From assembly GCA_019429305.1 (NCBI GenBank), contig JAHYIR010000001.1:1-64000 (forward strand): DNA of 64,000 nucleotides. The letters are read 5' to 3'. The number at the start of each line of letters is the position of its first letter. Position 1 is the first letter of the stretch. Made by a program: the position numbers and the translations under genes. Below the pieces are notes generated by a model. It saw only the letters and a program-made list of their open reading frames with translations, did not search any database and was not told where the DNA came from. Shown here piece after piece: positions 1 to 9,300 of this stretch. Source of the stretch: Candidatus Cloacimonadota bacterium. GTDB taxonomy: Bacteria; Cloacimonadota; Cloacimonadia; Cloacimonadales; JAJBBL01.

Positions 1-681
1 AAAACTGTTATATCCGATAGCACCTGGAGTATTAACAACCACGCCGGCAACACCTTCGTTACCGTTAGCACCAATACCAGTAGGCCAGTTAACACTGGTA
101 GCATAACCGATGTTTGTTTCCCATTCTTTGGATACTTTAGTTAAATAACTTGTCCAAAGATTAGTAGTACCTGAGCCGTCTGAACGGTGAACGACTTGAA
201 TCGGCAATCTGGGGAGTCTTTTCCCCGGATTAAGGTCTTGAATTCTCTTATCATTCCAGGTTTTAACCTTTCCTAAAAAAATGTCAGCCAAGAGAGGACC
301 GTCAAAAATCAATCCTTTCTCTATACCGGGAAGATTATAGGTGACAACCACATCAGCCAAAGTAATTGGCATATTGAAAGCTTTACCACTGGTATTTTGC
401 TCGATGTTTCTCATGACATCGTCGGAAAGAAATGCTTCGGTCATGCCAAACATTATGGTCTGCTCACTGAACTGGCGAATACCGCCACCAGATCCTATTG
501 ATTGATAATTTATAGTTACTCTACCGTTGGTAACATCACGATACTCATCAGCCATAGCTGTCACTAATGGTGCAGGGAAAGATGCACCGGCACCTAAAAG
601 CTCAACTCTTCTTTGTGCTTCTAAACTAATAAAACTGAAGCATAATAGAATTACCAAAAAAAGTAAGGTTATTTTCCTCAT
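1..681 (-). CDS. pstS: Phosphate ABC transporter substrate-binding protein PstS (3' end beyond left edge)
   Basis: Reverse-strand frame open from an ATG at 679-681 to base 1 (227 codons seen), so the C-terminus lies outside the window. Residues 1-22 form a Sec signal peptide (basic MRKIT start, then a Leu/Ile/Phe core). The mature protein begins with the family signature LLGAGASFPAPL, followed by YQSIGSGGG and RSDGSGTTNLWTSYL, the segments that line the phosphate site in PstS, and ends in view with a GVVVNTPGAIGY stretch. It should be the periplasmic phosphate receptor of the high-affinity Pst importer; pstCAB are not in the window. It is divergent from phoU, and TGTTAA repeats upstream suggest phosphate-starvation control. 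Confidence 0.93.
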   Translation of the reverse strand, partial: MRKITLLFLVILLCFSFISLEAQRRVELLGAGASFPAPLVTAMADEYRDVTNGRVTINYQSIGSGGGIRQFSEQTIMFGMTEAFLSDDVMRNIEQNTSGKAFNMPITLADVVVTYNLPGIEKGLIFDGPLLADIFLGKVKTWNDKRIQDLNPGKRLPRLPIQVVHRSDGSGTTNLWTSYLTKVSKEWETNIGYATSVNWPTGIGANGNEGVAGVVVNTPGAIGYNSF

Positions 682-754
682 TTCTAAACTCCTTAGTTTG
701 TTTTAGCGGAGAACTATTTCTCCACATACTGACACTTAAGGGTTACCAAATATT

Positions 755-782
755 TGTTAATAAAGTATAAAGGAACTGTTAA
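755..782 (-). promoter_or_regulatory. Pho-box-like repeats in front of pstS
   Basis: TGTTAA occurs at 755-760 and 777-782, exactly 22 bp apart, which is TTAACA on the coding (minus) strand. The intervening 11-bp register (766-771) is degenerate (TATAAA). The hexamer and 11-bp period are those of PhoP/PhoB boxes (established for Bacillus and E. coli). It lies about 75-100 bp upstream of the pstS start. Binding is inferred. Confidence 0.45.
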
Positions 783-932
783 ACTTGGGTTAGAGTTGAG
801 CAGTGGTATTTGACAGCCTGAATAGGCAGAAATCTTATAAAAGAATACCTAAAACATGTAAAATTGAGTTCTTTGCCGAACACCAGTAAACAGATAAGGC
901 ATTATAAAACAAAACTGTCTGAGTGCATCATT

Positions 933-971
933 TTAACATTATCTTAACACTTCGATTATTGGCTTTTAACA
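933..971 (+). promoter_or_regulatory. Pho-box-like direct repeats in front of phoU
   Basis: TTAACA is present at 933-938, 944-949 and 966-971, that is at 0, +11 and +33 bp, with a degenerate copy at +22 (955-960, ATTATT). This matches the TTAACA-type, 11-bp-period Pho box of PhoP/PhoB regulators. A TAAAAT at 981-986 could serve as the -10. The array is on the strand coding for phoU, mirror-oriented to the pstS repeats. No PhoB/PhoR gene is in the window. Confidence 0.5.
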
Positions 972-1089
972 TACATAATGTAAAATTGAGTATCTGTTAA
1001 CTTAGTAACAGAAATAACCTTAGATAGTTTTAATTATGTAGAGGATGAGAAATCTAAGGTTTTAATCTGTTTTATAAAAGGAGAAGAAA

Positions 1090-1740
1090 ATGATAAAAGA
1101 GAAGATCTTGAAACTAAAAGAAAAGCTAATTGCTGAAGCAAACATTGTTCAGATGATGATAGAGAAAAGTATTGATGGTTTAATTGAGGGTTACTCCGAT
1201 AAACTGTTTGAAGTTATGAGACACGAAAGTGAAATAAATCAAATGGAGATCGAGATCGAAGAGTTATGTACTAACACAATAGCTCTCTTTCAACCGGAAG
1301 CCAAGGATCTGAGAACTGTCCTGATGATATATAAAATCAACAATGACATTGAACGAATCGGTGATCAGGCAGTAAATATAGCAGAAAGTAGTCAATTCTT
1401 GATCGAAAGACCAGCTCTGAACTTGATTAAGACTATTCCACCTATGGCAAAAGAAACTATAGGGATGATACGAGACAGTATTTCAGCTTTCGCTGATGAA
1501 GATACTAAACTCTCTATGAGTGTTTGTGTGCGTGACTCTAAAGTGGATAACATGAATGAAGAGATCATAAAAGAATTAATAGAGGAGATGATCAAGGATC
1601 CTCAAACCGTTGAGAGAGCCTTTCATCTGATCAGAATCTCAAAGAACTTAGAAAGAATTGCTGACTTATCAACTAACATTGCCGAAGATACAATCTTCAT
1701 GACCGCTGGTAGGGTTATAAAACACCATCAGGAAGCTTAA
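1090..1740 (+). CDS. phoU: PhoU phosphate-uptake regulator
   Basis: 216 residues, the usual PhoU length. All-helical with two repeated three-helix PhoU domains, each carrying the metal-binding signature: NDIERIGDQAVNIAE in the first half and KNLERIADLSTNIAED in the second. PhoU proteins bind metal ions and connect the Pst transporter to the PhoR sensor kinase, keeping phosphate uptake and the Pho response in check. The start follows a clear ribosome site (AAGGAGAAG, about 1078-1086). It is transcribed away from pstS and has an upstream TTAACA array, so both are likely co-controlled by phosphate. Followed by 134 bp with no recognisable feature. Confidence 0.92.
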   Translation: MIKEKILKLKEKLIAEANIVQMMIEKSIDGLIEGYSDKLFEVMRHESEINQMEIEIEELCTNTIALFQPEAKDLRTVLMIYKINNDIERIGDQAVNIAESSQFLIERPALNLIKTIPPMAKETIGMIRDSISAFADEDTKLSMSVCVRDSKVDNMNEEIIKELIEEMIKDPQTVERAFHLIRISKNLERIADLSTNIAEDTIFMTAGRVIKHHQEA

Positions 1741-1874
1741 GAAGAAAAACTAATATTACTTATTATGACATTTGATTTCACTAGCTCTTCTACAAACTAC
1801 GATTCGTGAATACTCACGACAATTAGACTTGACTTGAGACGTATCTCTTAACATCAATCATTACTGAGGTATAA

Positions 1875-2315
1875 ATGATGAAGGTTGTCATACAAAGAGT
1901 AGAGCAAACAGTTGTCAAAGTTGCTGATCAGGTGATCGCATCTATGGGTAAAGGACTCTTGCTGTTGCTTGGAATTGCTGCAGAAGACGATGGGAATCAA
2001 ATTCCTTGGTTAGCAAAAAAGATAGTTGAATTGAGGATCTTTCCTGATCAAGAGGGCAAAATGAATCTGTCGGTAAAAGACATCGGTGGCGAGATCCTCT
2101 TGGTTTCACAATTTACTCTTTGTGCTAATACAGATAGAGGTAGAAGACCAGATTTCTTTATTGCTGCTGAACCGGAAAAGGCAGAGAAATTGTATGAAGA
2201 GTTTGCTCTTGAATTGGAAAAACACGGGATAAAGCCAAAACTGGGAAGTTTCGGTGCCTACATGAAGATCAGTCTTACTAATGACGGACCGGTTACTTTT
2301 GTTTTGGAGAGATAG
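1875..2315 (+). CDS. dtd: D-aminoacyl-tRNA deacylase
   Basis: 146 residues, family-typical. The N-terminus MKVVIQRVEQTVVKV, the SQFTL motif near residue 78 with the downstream DRGRRPDF, and the C-terminal NDGPVTF (cross-subunit Gly-cisPro region and substrate pocket) identify Dtd. It hydrolyses D-amino acids (classically D-Tyr) and mischarged Gly from tRNA in the cytoplasm. Two adjacent ATGs (1875 and 1878) are possible; GAGG at 1866-1869 fits both and family members usually start at the second. Monocistronic by appearance. Confidence 0.93.
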   Translation: MMKVVIQRVEQTVVKVADQVIASMGKGLLLLLGIAAEDDGNQIPWLAKKIVELRIFPDQEGKMNLSVKDIGGEILLVSQFTLCANTDRGRRPDFFIAAEPEKAEKLYEEFALELEKHGIKPKLGSFGAYMKISLTNDGPVTFVLER

Positions 2316-2356
2316 AAGAGATTAATTCCTCAATGCAAATAGACGCTATCTTCATA

Positions 2357-2407
2357 CTTCACCAAAATGGATTGCTATATAGAATTGGTTTTACTATTTT
2401 GGTGAAG
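2357..2407. other. 12-bp perfect inverted repeat with 27-nt loop
   Basis: CTTCACCAAAAT at 2357-2368 is perfectly complementary to ATTTTGGTGAAG at 2396-2407. It lies between dtd and the PFOR gene, about 160 bp before the PFOR start. There is no T-run after it, so it is not an obvious intrinsic terminator; it could be an operator with widely spaced arms or an mRNA leader hairpin. The rest of 2316-2568 shows nothing else I can name. Confidence 0.45.
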
Positions 2408-2568
2408 GAGACTCAGGATGATATAATTAGAGGATCAAAGTGATCATTAAGATCTCTGAAACGTTAATGTATCCTATTATCAGCTAAAAATTCCGATTAT
2501 CATTGACGTTTTTTTAGAGGATGATTTTTTGTTTAAAAAAAGAAAAAATAGGAGTAAAAGGGGGACTT

Positions 2569-5500
2569 ATGTCAAGAGTAAAGAAAGAAACGATGGATGG
2601 TAACACTGCAGCGGCTCATGTAGCGTATGCCTTAAGTGAAGTAGCAGCGATATATCCAATAACACCTTCTTCGCCGATGGGTGAGCTTTCAGACGCTTGG
2701 TCAGCTGAAGGTCGTAAGAATATATTTGGTTTACCTGTTGAGGTAGTTGAATTACAATCTGAAGGCGGAGCTGCCGGGGCAGTACATGGCGCCTTATCAG
2801 CAGGAGCGCTAACTACAACATTTACAGCATCACAAGGGTTGATGCTGATGTTACCTAATATGCACAAGATAGCGGGGGAGATGTTGCCTACGGTATTTCA
2901 TGTCTCTGCTCGATCTTTAGCTTGCCAGTCGTTATCTATATTTGGTGACCATTCCGATGTTATGTCGGCACGCAATACCGGCTTTGCTTTAATGGCAGGA
3001 AGTTCAGTACAGGAAGTACTCGATCTGGCTACGGTATGTCATTTGGCAACTCTCAAATCTAAGGTACCGTTCTTGAACTTTTTTGATGGTTTTCGTACCT
3101 CCAATGAAGTACAGAAAATCGAGGTGATGGATTATGATGCTCTCAAAGAACTCGTTGATATGAAGTATATCGAAGAGTTTCGCTCTCGAGCTATGAATCC
3201 CGAGTTACCAAGAGTAAAAGTTGGTGCACAGAATCCTGATGTCTATTTTCAGGGTAGAGAAACGGTAAATAAATATTACCAAGTCACACCTGCTATTGTG
3301 CAAGAATATATGGATCTGTTTGCTCAAAAATTTGGCAGACAATATCACTGTTTTGACTATTTCGGAGCTCCTGATGCAGATAGAGTTATTGTCGCAATGG
3401 GAAGTGGTTGTGATACTATCGATGAGACGATTCAATACCTGAATAATCATGGATATAAGGTTGGTCTGATCAAAGTAAGATTATACCGTCCTTTTGATGT
3501 TGAGAGATTTTTAAAGGTTATCCCCTCTTCTGTTAAGAAGATAGCTGTTCTGGACAGGACAAAAGAACCGGGTTCGATTGGCGAACCTCTTTATCTCGAT
3601 GTAGTTACTGCTCTGCAAGAAAGGCGTGATATAAAAGTTATTGGTGGTAGATATGGTCTATCATCAAAGGAATTTACGCCGTCGATGGTAAAAGCTGTTT
3701 ATGAGCATTTAAACGATAAATGTACTCATGGTTTTACGGTTGGTATTAATGATGATGTATCCAATCATTCCATACCGATAAAGGATCATATCAATACTAT
3801 CCCTGAAGGAACAATAAGTTGTAAGTTCTGGGGTCTCGGTTCTGACGGAACCGTAGGAGCAAATAAGAACTCGATCAAAATAATCGGTGATAGTACCGAT
3901 ATGTACGCTCAAGGTTATTTCCAATATGACTCCAAAAAATCTGGTGGTATAACCAGAAGCCATCTGCGATTTGGAAAAAAGCCGATCCAATCACCTTATT
4001 TAGTGCAAAATGCCGACTTTATCGCCTGTCATAATCAGGCATTTATTGGCAGGTATGACCTTTTAGAAGGAATTAAAGAGAAGGGAACATTTCTGCTTAA
4101 CTCTAATTGGACTGCAGAGGAAGCTTTCTGTAAGTTAACCGAAGATATGCAGAAGACGATTATCGAGAAAAAGATCAAATTCTATAACATTGATGCCTTG
4201 AAGATAGCTACTGCAGTTGGCTTAGGCAATAGAATCAATTCTGTGATGCAAACTGCCTTTTTCCTGATCTCAGGTGTACTGGAGAGACAGGAAGCAATCA
4301 AATTGATCAAAGCCGCTATCAAGAAGACCTATCAAAAAAAAGGTGAGAATATCGTCAAAATGAACTGGGAAGCAGTTGATAAAACCGATGAAGCACTGAA
4401 AGAGATACCGGTACCACAAGAGATACCGGGACAATGTTCTGATCATAAAAAACTCGTTCCTGACGATTCGAACGAATTTATAAGAAAAGTTATCGAACCG
4501 ATAATGAGAGAGAAAGGGGATGAAATACCTGTTTCTATGATGCCTCTCGATGGTTATGTCCCTTCCGGAACTACCAGACTGGAGAAGAGAGGAGTTTCAG
4601 CGATAGTACCACATTGGATATCTGAGAAGTGTATCCAGTGCAACCGTTGTTCGTTTGTCTGTCCACATGCAGCTATACGAGTCAAACTTATCGATAAAAA
4701 ACTACTCGATAAGGCACCAAATACTTTTACCACACTGGAAGCTGCAGGTAAAGACAAGGATAACTACAACTTCAAGGTTCAAGTATATATAGAAGACTGT
4801 CAGGGCTGCCGCAACTGTGTTATCGAGTGCCCTGTACAGGCATTAGAGATGAAGCCGGTAGAAGAAGAAAGAGAAGCTGGAGAATTTAACAATGAGCTCT
4901 TCTTTGAATCTTTACCGAATGATGTGATCGGCGATTCCGTAAAAGAGACTACCGTCAAAGGTAGCCAGTTCAAACAACCGTTATTGGAGTTTTCCGGTGC
5001 CTGTGCAGGATGTGGAGAAACACCATATGTTAAACTTATTACTCAGCTCTATGGTGATAGAATGATCATTGCGAATGCTACTGGTTGTTCTTCAATCTGG
5101 GGAGGCACTTTCCCGAGTATTCCATATTGTAAGAATTCAGATGGGGAAGGTCCAACTTGGGCTAATTCGCTCTTTGAAGATAATGCCGAATATGGCTTTG
5201 GGATGCGGCTAGCAGTCGATTCCAATCGTCGTATGTTAGCTCTCAATATAGACAAATTACTGGAGATAGGAACTGATTCTGAGCTGATAAAAGCTCTGCA
5301 AAAGGCAAAAGAACTCTGGAAGGAGACCGGAAAAGAAGCCAAAGAGAATGTCAAATTGATCAAGAAGATGTTGTCTCAGTCATTGGGTAACGAAAAAACC
5401 GATCCTTATGTTAAGAGAATTATAGAGCTACAACACTATTTCATCCAAAAGAGTGTCTGGGCATTTGGTGGTGATGGTTGGGCTTATGATATTGGGTACG

Positions 5501-6093
5501 GTGGTCTTGATCATGTGCTGGCTTCCAATAGGAATGTGAATATACTGGTTATGGATACAGAAGTTTATTCCAATACCGGAGGTCAGGCATCAAAAGCAAC
5601 TCCCTTAGGAGCGGTTGCGAGATTTGCTGAATCAGGGAAAAAGACAACTAAGAAAGATCTCGGTATGATGCTGATGAGTTACGGTTATATCTATGTAGCT
5701 TCAGTAGCCATGGGATACGATAAAAACCAGCTCACTAAAGCTATCATCGAAGCCGAAACTTATGATGGTCCTTCTATTATAATAGCTTATGCACCTTGTA
5801 TAAATCATGGTCTTGATATGTCATTGACCCAAAAAGAAGAAAAACTGGCAGTAGATTCCGGTTATTGGATACTGTACCGTTATGATCCTCGTTTAAGAGA
5901 GCAGGGGAAAAATCCGTTACAATTGGATTCCAAAGAACCTGGTGAACCGGTTACTAAATTCCTCGATAATGAGAAACGTTATAGTTCTTTGAAGAACACT
6001 TTCCCAGATAAGTTCGACAATTACAGGGGAGAGATCGAAAAGTTCGTTAAGGAACGATACACTGCCTATAAGAGAATGGCTCAAGAATTCTAA
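2569..6093 (+). CDS. nifJ: Pyruvate:ferredoxin (flavodoxin) oxidoreductase, single-chain
   Basis: 1174 residues from the start I prefer; the upstream ATG at 2521 would add 16 residues that do not look like the family, whereas the 2569 start has AAGGGGG just upstream and begins like known enzymes (TMDGNTAAAHVAYA). It oxidises pyruvate plus CoA to acetyl-CoA and CO2 with ferredoxin. Domain order is canonical: pyrimidine-type TPP domain with YPITPSSPMGE, two-[4Fe-4S] ferredoxin insert (C688/691/694/698 and C744/747/750/754), and C-terminal PP-type TPP domain with the proximal cluster cysteines C812, C815 and C840 and the GDGWAYDIGYGGLDH TPP/Mg motif. Own transcription unit, closed by a terminator. 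Core enzyme of anaerobic metabolism; direction in vivo not decidable. Confidence 0.96.
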   Translation: MSRVKKETMDGNTAAAHVAYALSEVAAIYPITPSSPMGELSDAWSAEGRKNIFGLPVEVVELQSEGGAAGAVHGALSAGALTTTFTASQGLMLMLPNMHKIAGEMLPTVFHVSARSLACQSLSIFGDHSDVMSARNTGFALMAGSSVQEVLDLATVCHLATLKSKVPFLNFFDGFRTSNEVQKIEVMDYDALKELVDMKYIEEFRSRAMNPELPRVKVGAQNPDVYFQGRETVNKYYQVTPAIVQEYMDLFAQKFGRQYHCFDYFGAPDADRVIVAMGSGCDTIDETIQYLNNHGYKVGLIKVRLYRPFDVERFLKVIPSSVKKIAVLDRTKEPGSIGEPLYLDVVTALQERRDIKVIGGRYGLSSKEFTPSMVKAVYEHLNDKCTHGFTVGINDDVSNHSIPIKDHINTIPEGTISCKFWGLGSDGTVGANKNSIKIIGDSTDMYAQGYFQYDSKKSGGITRSHLRFGKKPIQSPYLVQNADFIACHNQAFIGRYDLLEGIKEKGTFLLNSNWTAEEAFCKLTEDMQKTIIEKKIKFYNIDALKIATAVGLGNRINSVMQTAFFLISGVLERQEAIKLIKAAIKKTYQKKGENIVKMNWEAVDKTDEALKEIPVPQEIPGQCSDHKKLVPDDSNEFIRKVIEPIMREKGDEIPVSMMPLDGYVPSGTTRLEKRGVSAIVPHWISEKCIQCNRCSFVCPHAAIRVKLIDKKLLDKAPNTFTTLEAAGKDKDNYNFKVQVYIEDCQGCRNCVIECPVQALEMKPVEEEREAGEFNNELFFESLPNDVIGDSVKETTVKGSQFKQPLLEFSGACAGCGETPYVKLITQLYGDRMIIANATGCSSIWGGTFPSIPYCKNSDGEGPTWANSLFEDNAEYGFGMRLAVDSNRRMLALNIDKLLEIGTDSELIKALQKAKELWKETGKEAKENVKLIKKMLSQSLGNEKTDPYVKRIIELQHYFIQKSVWAFGGDGWAYDIGYGGLDHVLASNRNVNILVMDTEVYSNTGGQASKATPLGAVARFAESGKKTTKKDLGMMLMSYGYIYVASVAMGYDKNQLTKAIIEAETYDGPSIIIAYAPCINHGLDMSLTQKEEKLAVDSGYWILYRYDPRLREQGKNPLQLDSKEPGEPVTKFLDNEKRYSSLKNTFPDKFDNYRGEIEKFVKERYTAYKRMAQEF

Positions 6094-6120
6094 ATAGAGT
6101 AAACTATATCGACATAAATA

Positions 6121-6151
6121 AAAGTCCTCGTATTGAACGGGGACTTTTTTT
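6121..6151 (+). terminator. Rho-independent terminator after PFOR
   Basis: AAAGTCCTCG (6121-6130) pairs with CGGGGACTTT (6138-6147) through ten base pairs including one G-T wobble, with a 7-nt loop, and runs into seven Ts (6145-6151). It lies 28 bp after the PFOR stop. The following stretch to 6350 shows no gene. Confidence 0.9.
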
Positions 6152-6350
6152 GTTACAATAAATCTATAATATTATTAAGAGAGGTAAGGTGATTTATTCT
6201 GTAGATCTCTCTGCTAACTCAATGTATTACATATTTATGAAAAGTCTGAGAGAAGTATTTCTATCTCAGGAATCATACTTGACAAAAAGAACATCACTTT
6301 TAAGAGGATTATGGAGCTAAGGAGCTCTTTTAATATTATTTTTAGAGGAT

Positions 6351-9300
6351 ATGGTTTTGGAAACATTAGATTCTAAGGCATTAGCTGACAACCTTGCTGC
6401 GACCAAAGTTGCCGATATAATACTCGATAAGGATGCGTTGTTTTTGCTTTCCTTATCTGATGAGTATTATGGCATTCAAGAGCGTTGTAAGCGCTTTTTA
6501 GAAGAGTTATATCACCCGTATGTCAATCCCGATACAGTAATATTAATGATGCGGCAGTGTGTTCTGGGAGATTTGTGGCTTTATGTGCAAGTGCCAGAAT
6601 CTACTAATGCTATTAAGGTTATAATTAAGCTGTTTAAGAAACTGGATACTGTATGTAAAAAACCAAATCAAGAAAAACTCTTAATTCAGTTGTTTTTGGA
6701 ATTTGTTTCAGCTCTTTCCGATCACAGAAACTTAACAATTAATGTTTTAGACAATATCAAAATCATATTACAAGATTGGATAAAGCATAAGAAAGATGTT
6801 TTTATCCGATTGAGTGGGTTGTGCCGTAAAAGTCTGAATCGTTTGATTACTTTTCAAACAGAAGAGGATATTTTTTTTCAGATAGTAAAGAATCTCCTGA
6901 AAGAAAGTCTAAAATATTGGGAAAAGAACACAGATATTGAGAGTTTATACAAACGCATAGGCTCATCGAATAACGTAAGTATCGTTGAGCTAAATAATGC
7001 TATCGGGAAGGATTATTACCAGAACTGGCTGCGGAAATTGAGATATAGAAAAGACATGAGCTCCTTGAGTGATATACCTGCTTTCAATGATATAGCTGCT
7101 CAACATCGCGATTTTCTAAGAGAGTTTACTCATCTAACTGAGAGGATACATTACATATTCTATCTTTTAAGTTTGCCGGGTATGGTTGATTTGCGAGATC
7201 ATCTTTTATGGGATCTGAACCGGCAATTGGCTGATTTAAACAAAGAACTCTCACCGGAAGAAATTTTATCAATGCTCGATTCTCTGTTTAAAGCTTTTAA
7301 TGATCTTCGACAAAGTCATCTTACTATTGTTTTGGATTGTCTACATACCATCGGTAAAACAGTTTTATCAGGAGAGGATCAAGAACTAAAAAACACTCTA
7401 CTGCGGAAGATTATTGACTTAGGATTTACCCCTCCGGGAGATATTCACATAACTGATGACTGGCAGATCGAGGTAGATAAAAACCATATAAAGCATCTTA
7501 GAGTCTATTTGGAGTTAATAGCGATTGATCCCCTACAATGTAAAAACCTTCTGGCTCACATGATCATTAGTCTCACTCGCCAAGGTGTATTTATTTCCGA
7601 TACCGATCTTTTTCAAAAGGATGTATCGTCTTTCCTGAACTCTGACATAAAGCCATTGTTTGTACAAATAAAACATCTCTTACGTCTTTTCCCTGTCTTT
7701 TTCAATGAAATTGGAGCAGAGGGTGAAATACGAGATATCAGTACAGAAATAGATGAAATAGGTCATCGCAATGACCGTTTGATACATTTCCTGCGTAAAC
7801 AATTGCATAGTGAAAGTAACAATACTCACATACTTTTGATAGAAAAGATCTTAGCATACTGGATCGATCTGAATCCTAAACATCTCAACAAGATTATCCC
7901 TGAAGATGTAAAAAACTATATTCAGCGGCCAGATGAAAATACTAGAAAGCAGAGTAAGATCGTTAACCATTTTCTACAAGATAAAGGTTTTAGCGCTGAG
8001 GAACTTTTAAGTCTCTCTTGGCAGAAAGTTCAAGGATTGTTTGAAGATAGAAATGATGATTTTTTTCTAAAACGCTTGAAGTTGCTTTGCTATTGTCACT
8101 TTCTTCTCAAGGATAAATACAATTTAGACCCGCATGACGTAATAAAATTTCTCTCTCATTATAGCTTTTTTACTGCAAAAGAACAAAATCGGCTACGGCA
8201 TTGTTTGGTCCGTAAGGATTACGAAAGTTCAATCCGTCTCATGCTTAACTATATTGAAAGACTAAATATTACGATTTTGGACTCCAAACAAAGTACCGGT
8301 TGGGAAAACATTTATTACAAAAGACATATAGCCGCAGGGATTCCATCTATGTACGGTGTTTATAAAGAGCCGAAATTGGATGCTATGGGAATGGTATTTA
8401 GACTGGAGAATGTAATTCGCAGACTCTTTGAAAGGAATATTGCTCAGTTAAACATACATTATATAAATGGGAAAACACTACGTCGGATTATTCGCATTCT
8501 TGACCTTTATGACTATGCAATGAAGCAAGAGATGGTAACTAATGATGCCTTTAGTTCTGCATTGGCAATGTTGAGGTCAGTAGTGAATATAACAAATCTC
8601 TCACTTGACCAGTATTTAGATATTTTCAGACTACTGAAAGATAGTATAAATGAAATAATTAACGAATACTATTATCGATTTTACGATAGTGAGATTAAAA
8701 AGATCAGCCAGCTTTATAAAAGCAAAGAAGCATCAGAAATTTTTGCTGAAGAATTTTATCGTAATCTGTTCTCGACCTCTTTCTTGGTGCAAGGTTTGGA
8801 TAATTTTATAGCTAGCATATTAGATTCACTGGAAGAGATGAAATACCTATTTGCTTCAAACGATATATCTAGAGTAATGTCATATGATCCGGATAAGCTT
8901 TTTTTCCATCTTTATACCAAGAATTCCCGTATAGAAAATCAAGTGCTCTTGGGTTCAAAGGCATACTTTTTGAAGAGAATGTACCAATATGAATTTCCTA
9001 TACCACCAGGTTTTGTTATCACTACTGATCTGTATAGATATCGTGATATCATTAATACACATCCGAATATCTCTAATGAATTTGACGATCTTTTATGGCA
9101 AAATATTAAGCGATTAGAGCAATATACAGGTTTACGATTAGGAGATCCGGAAAGACCATTGATCTTATCTGTTAGATCTGGTGCTCCGTTAAGTCTTCCC
9201 GGAGCTATGGATACTTTCCTCAATATAGGACTGACTGATGAAATTACATTGAAGCTTTCCCAAAGACCTAATTATGGATGGACGGCTTGGGACTGCTATA

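Noticed and set aside
2521-2568. Longer PFOR start at 2521
   Set aside because: Adds 16 residues unlike the family; a much better ribosome site and family-like N-terminus occur at 2569.
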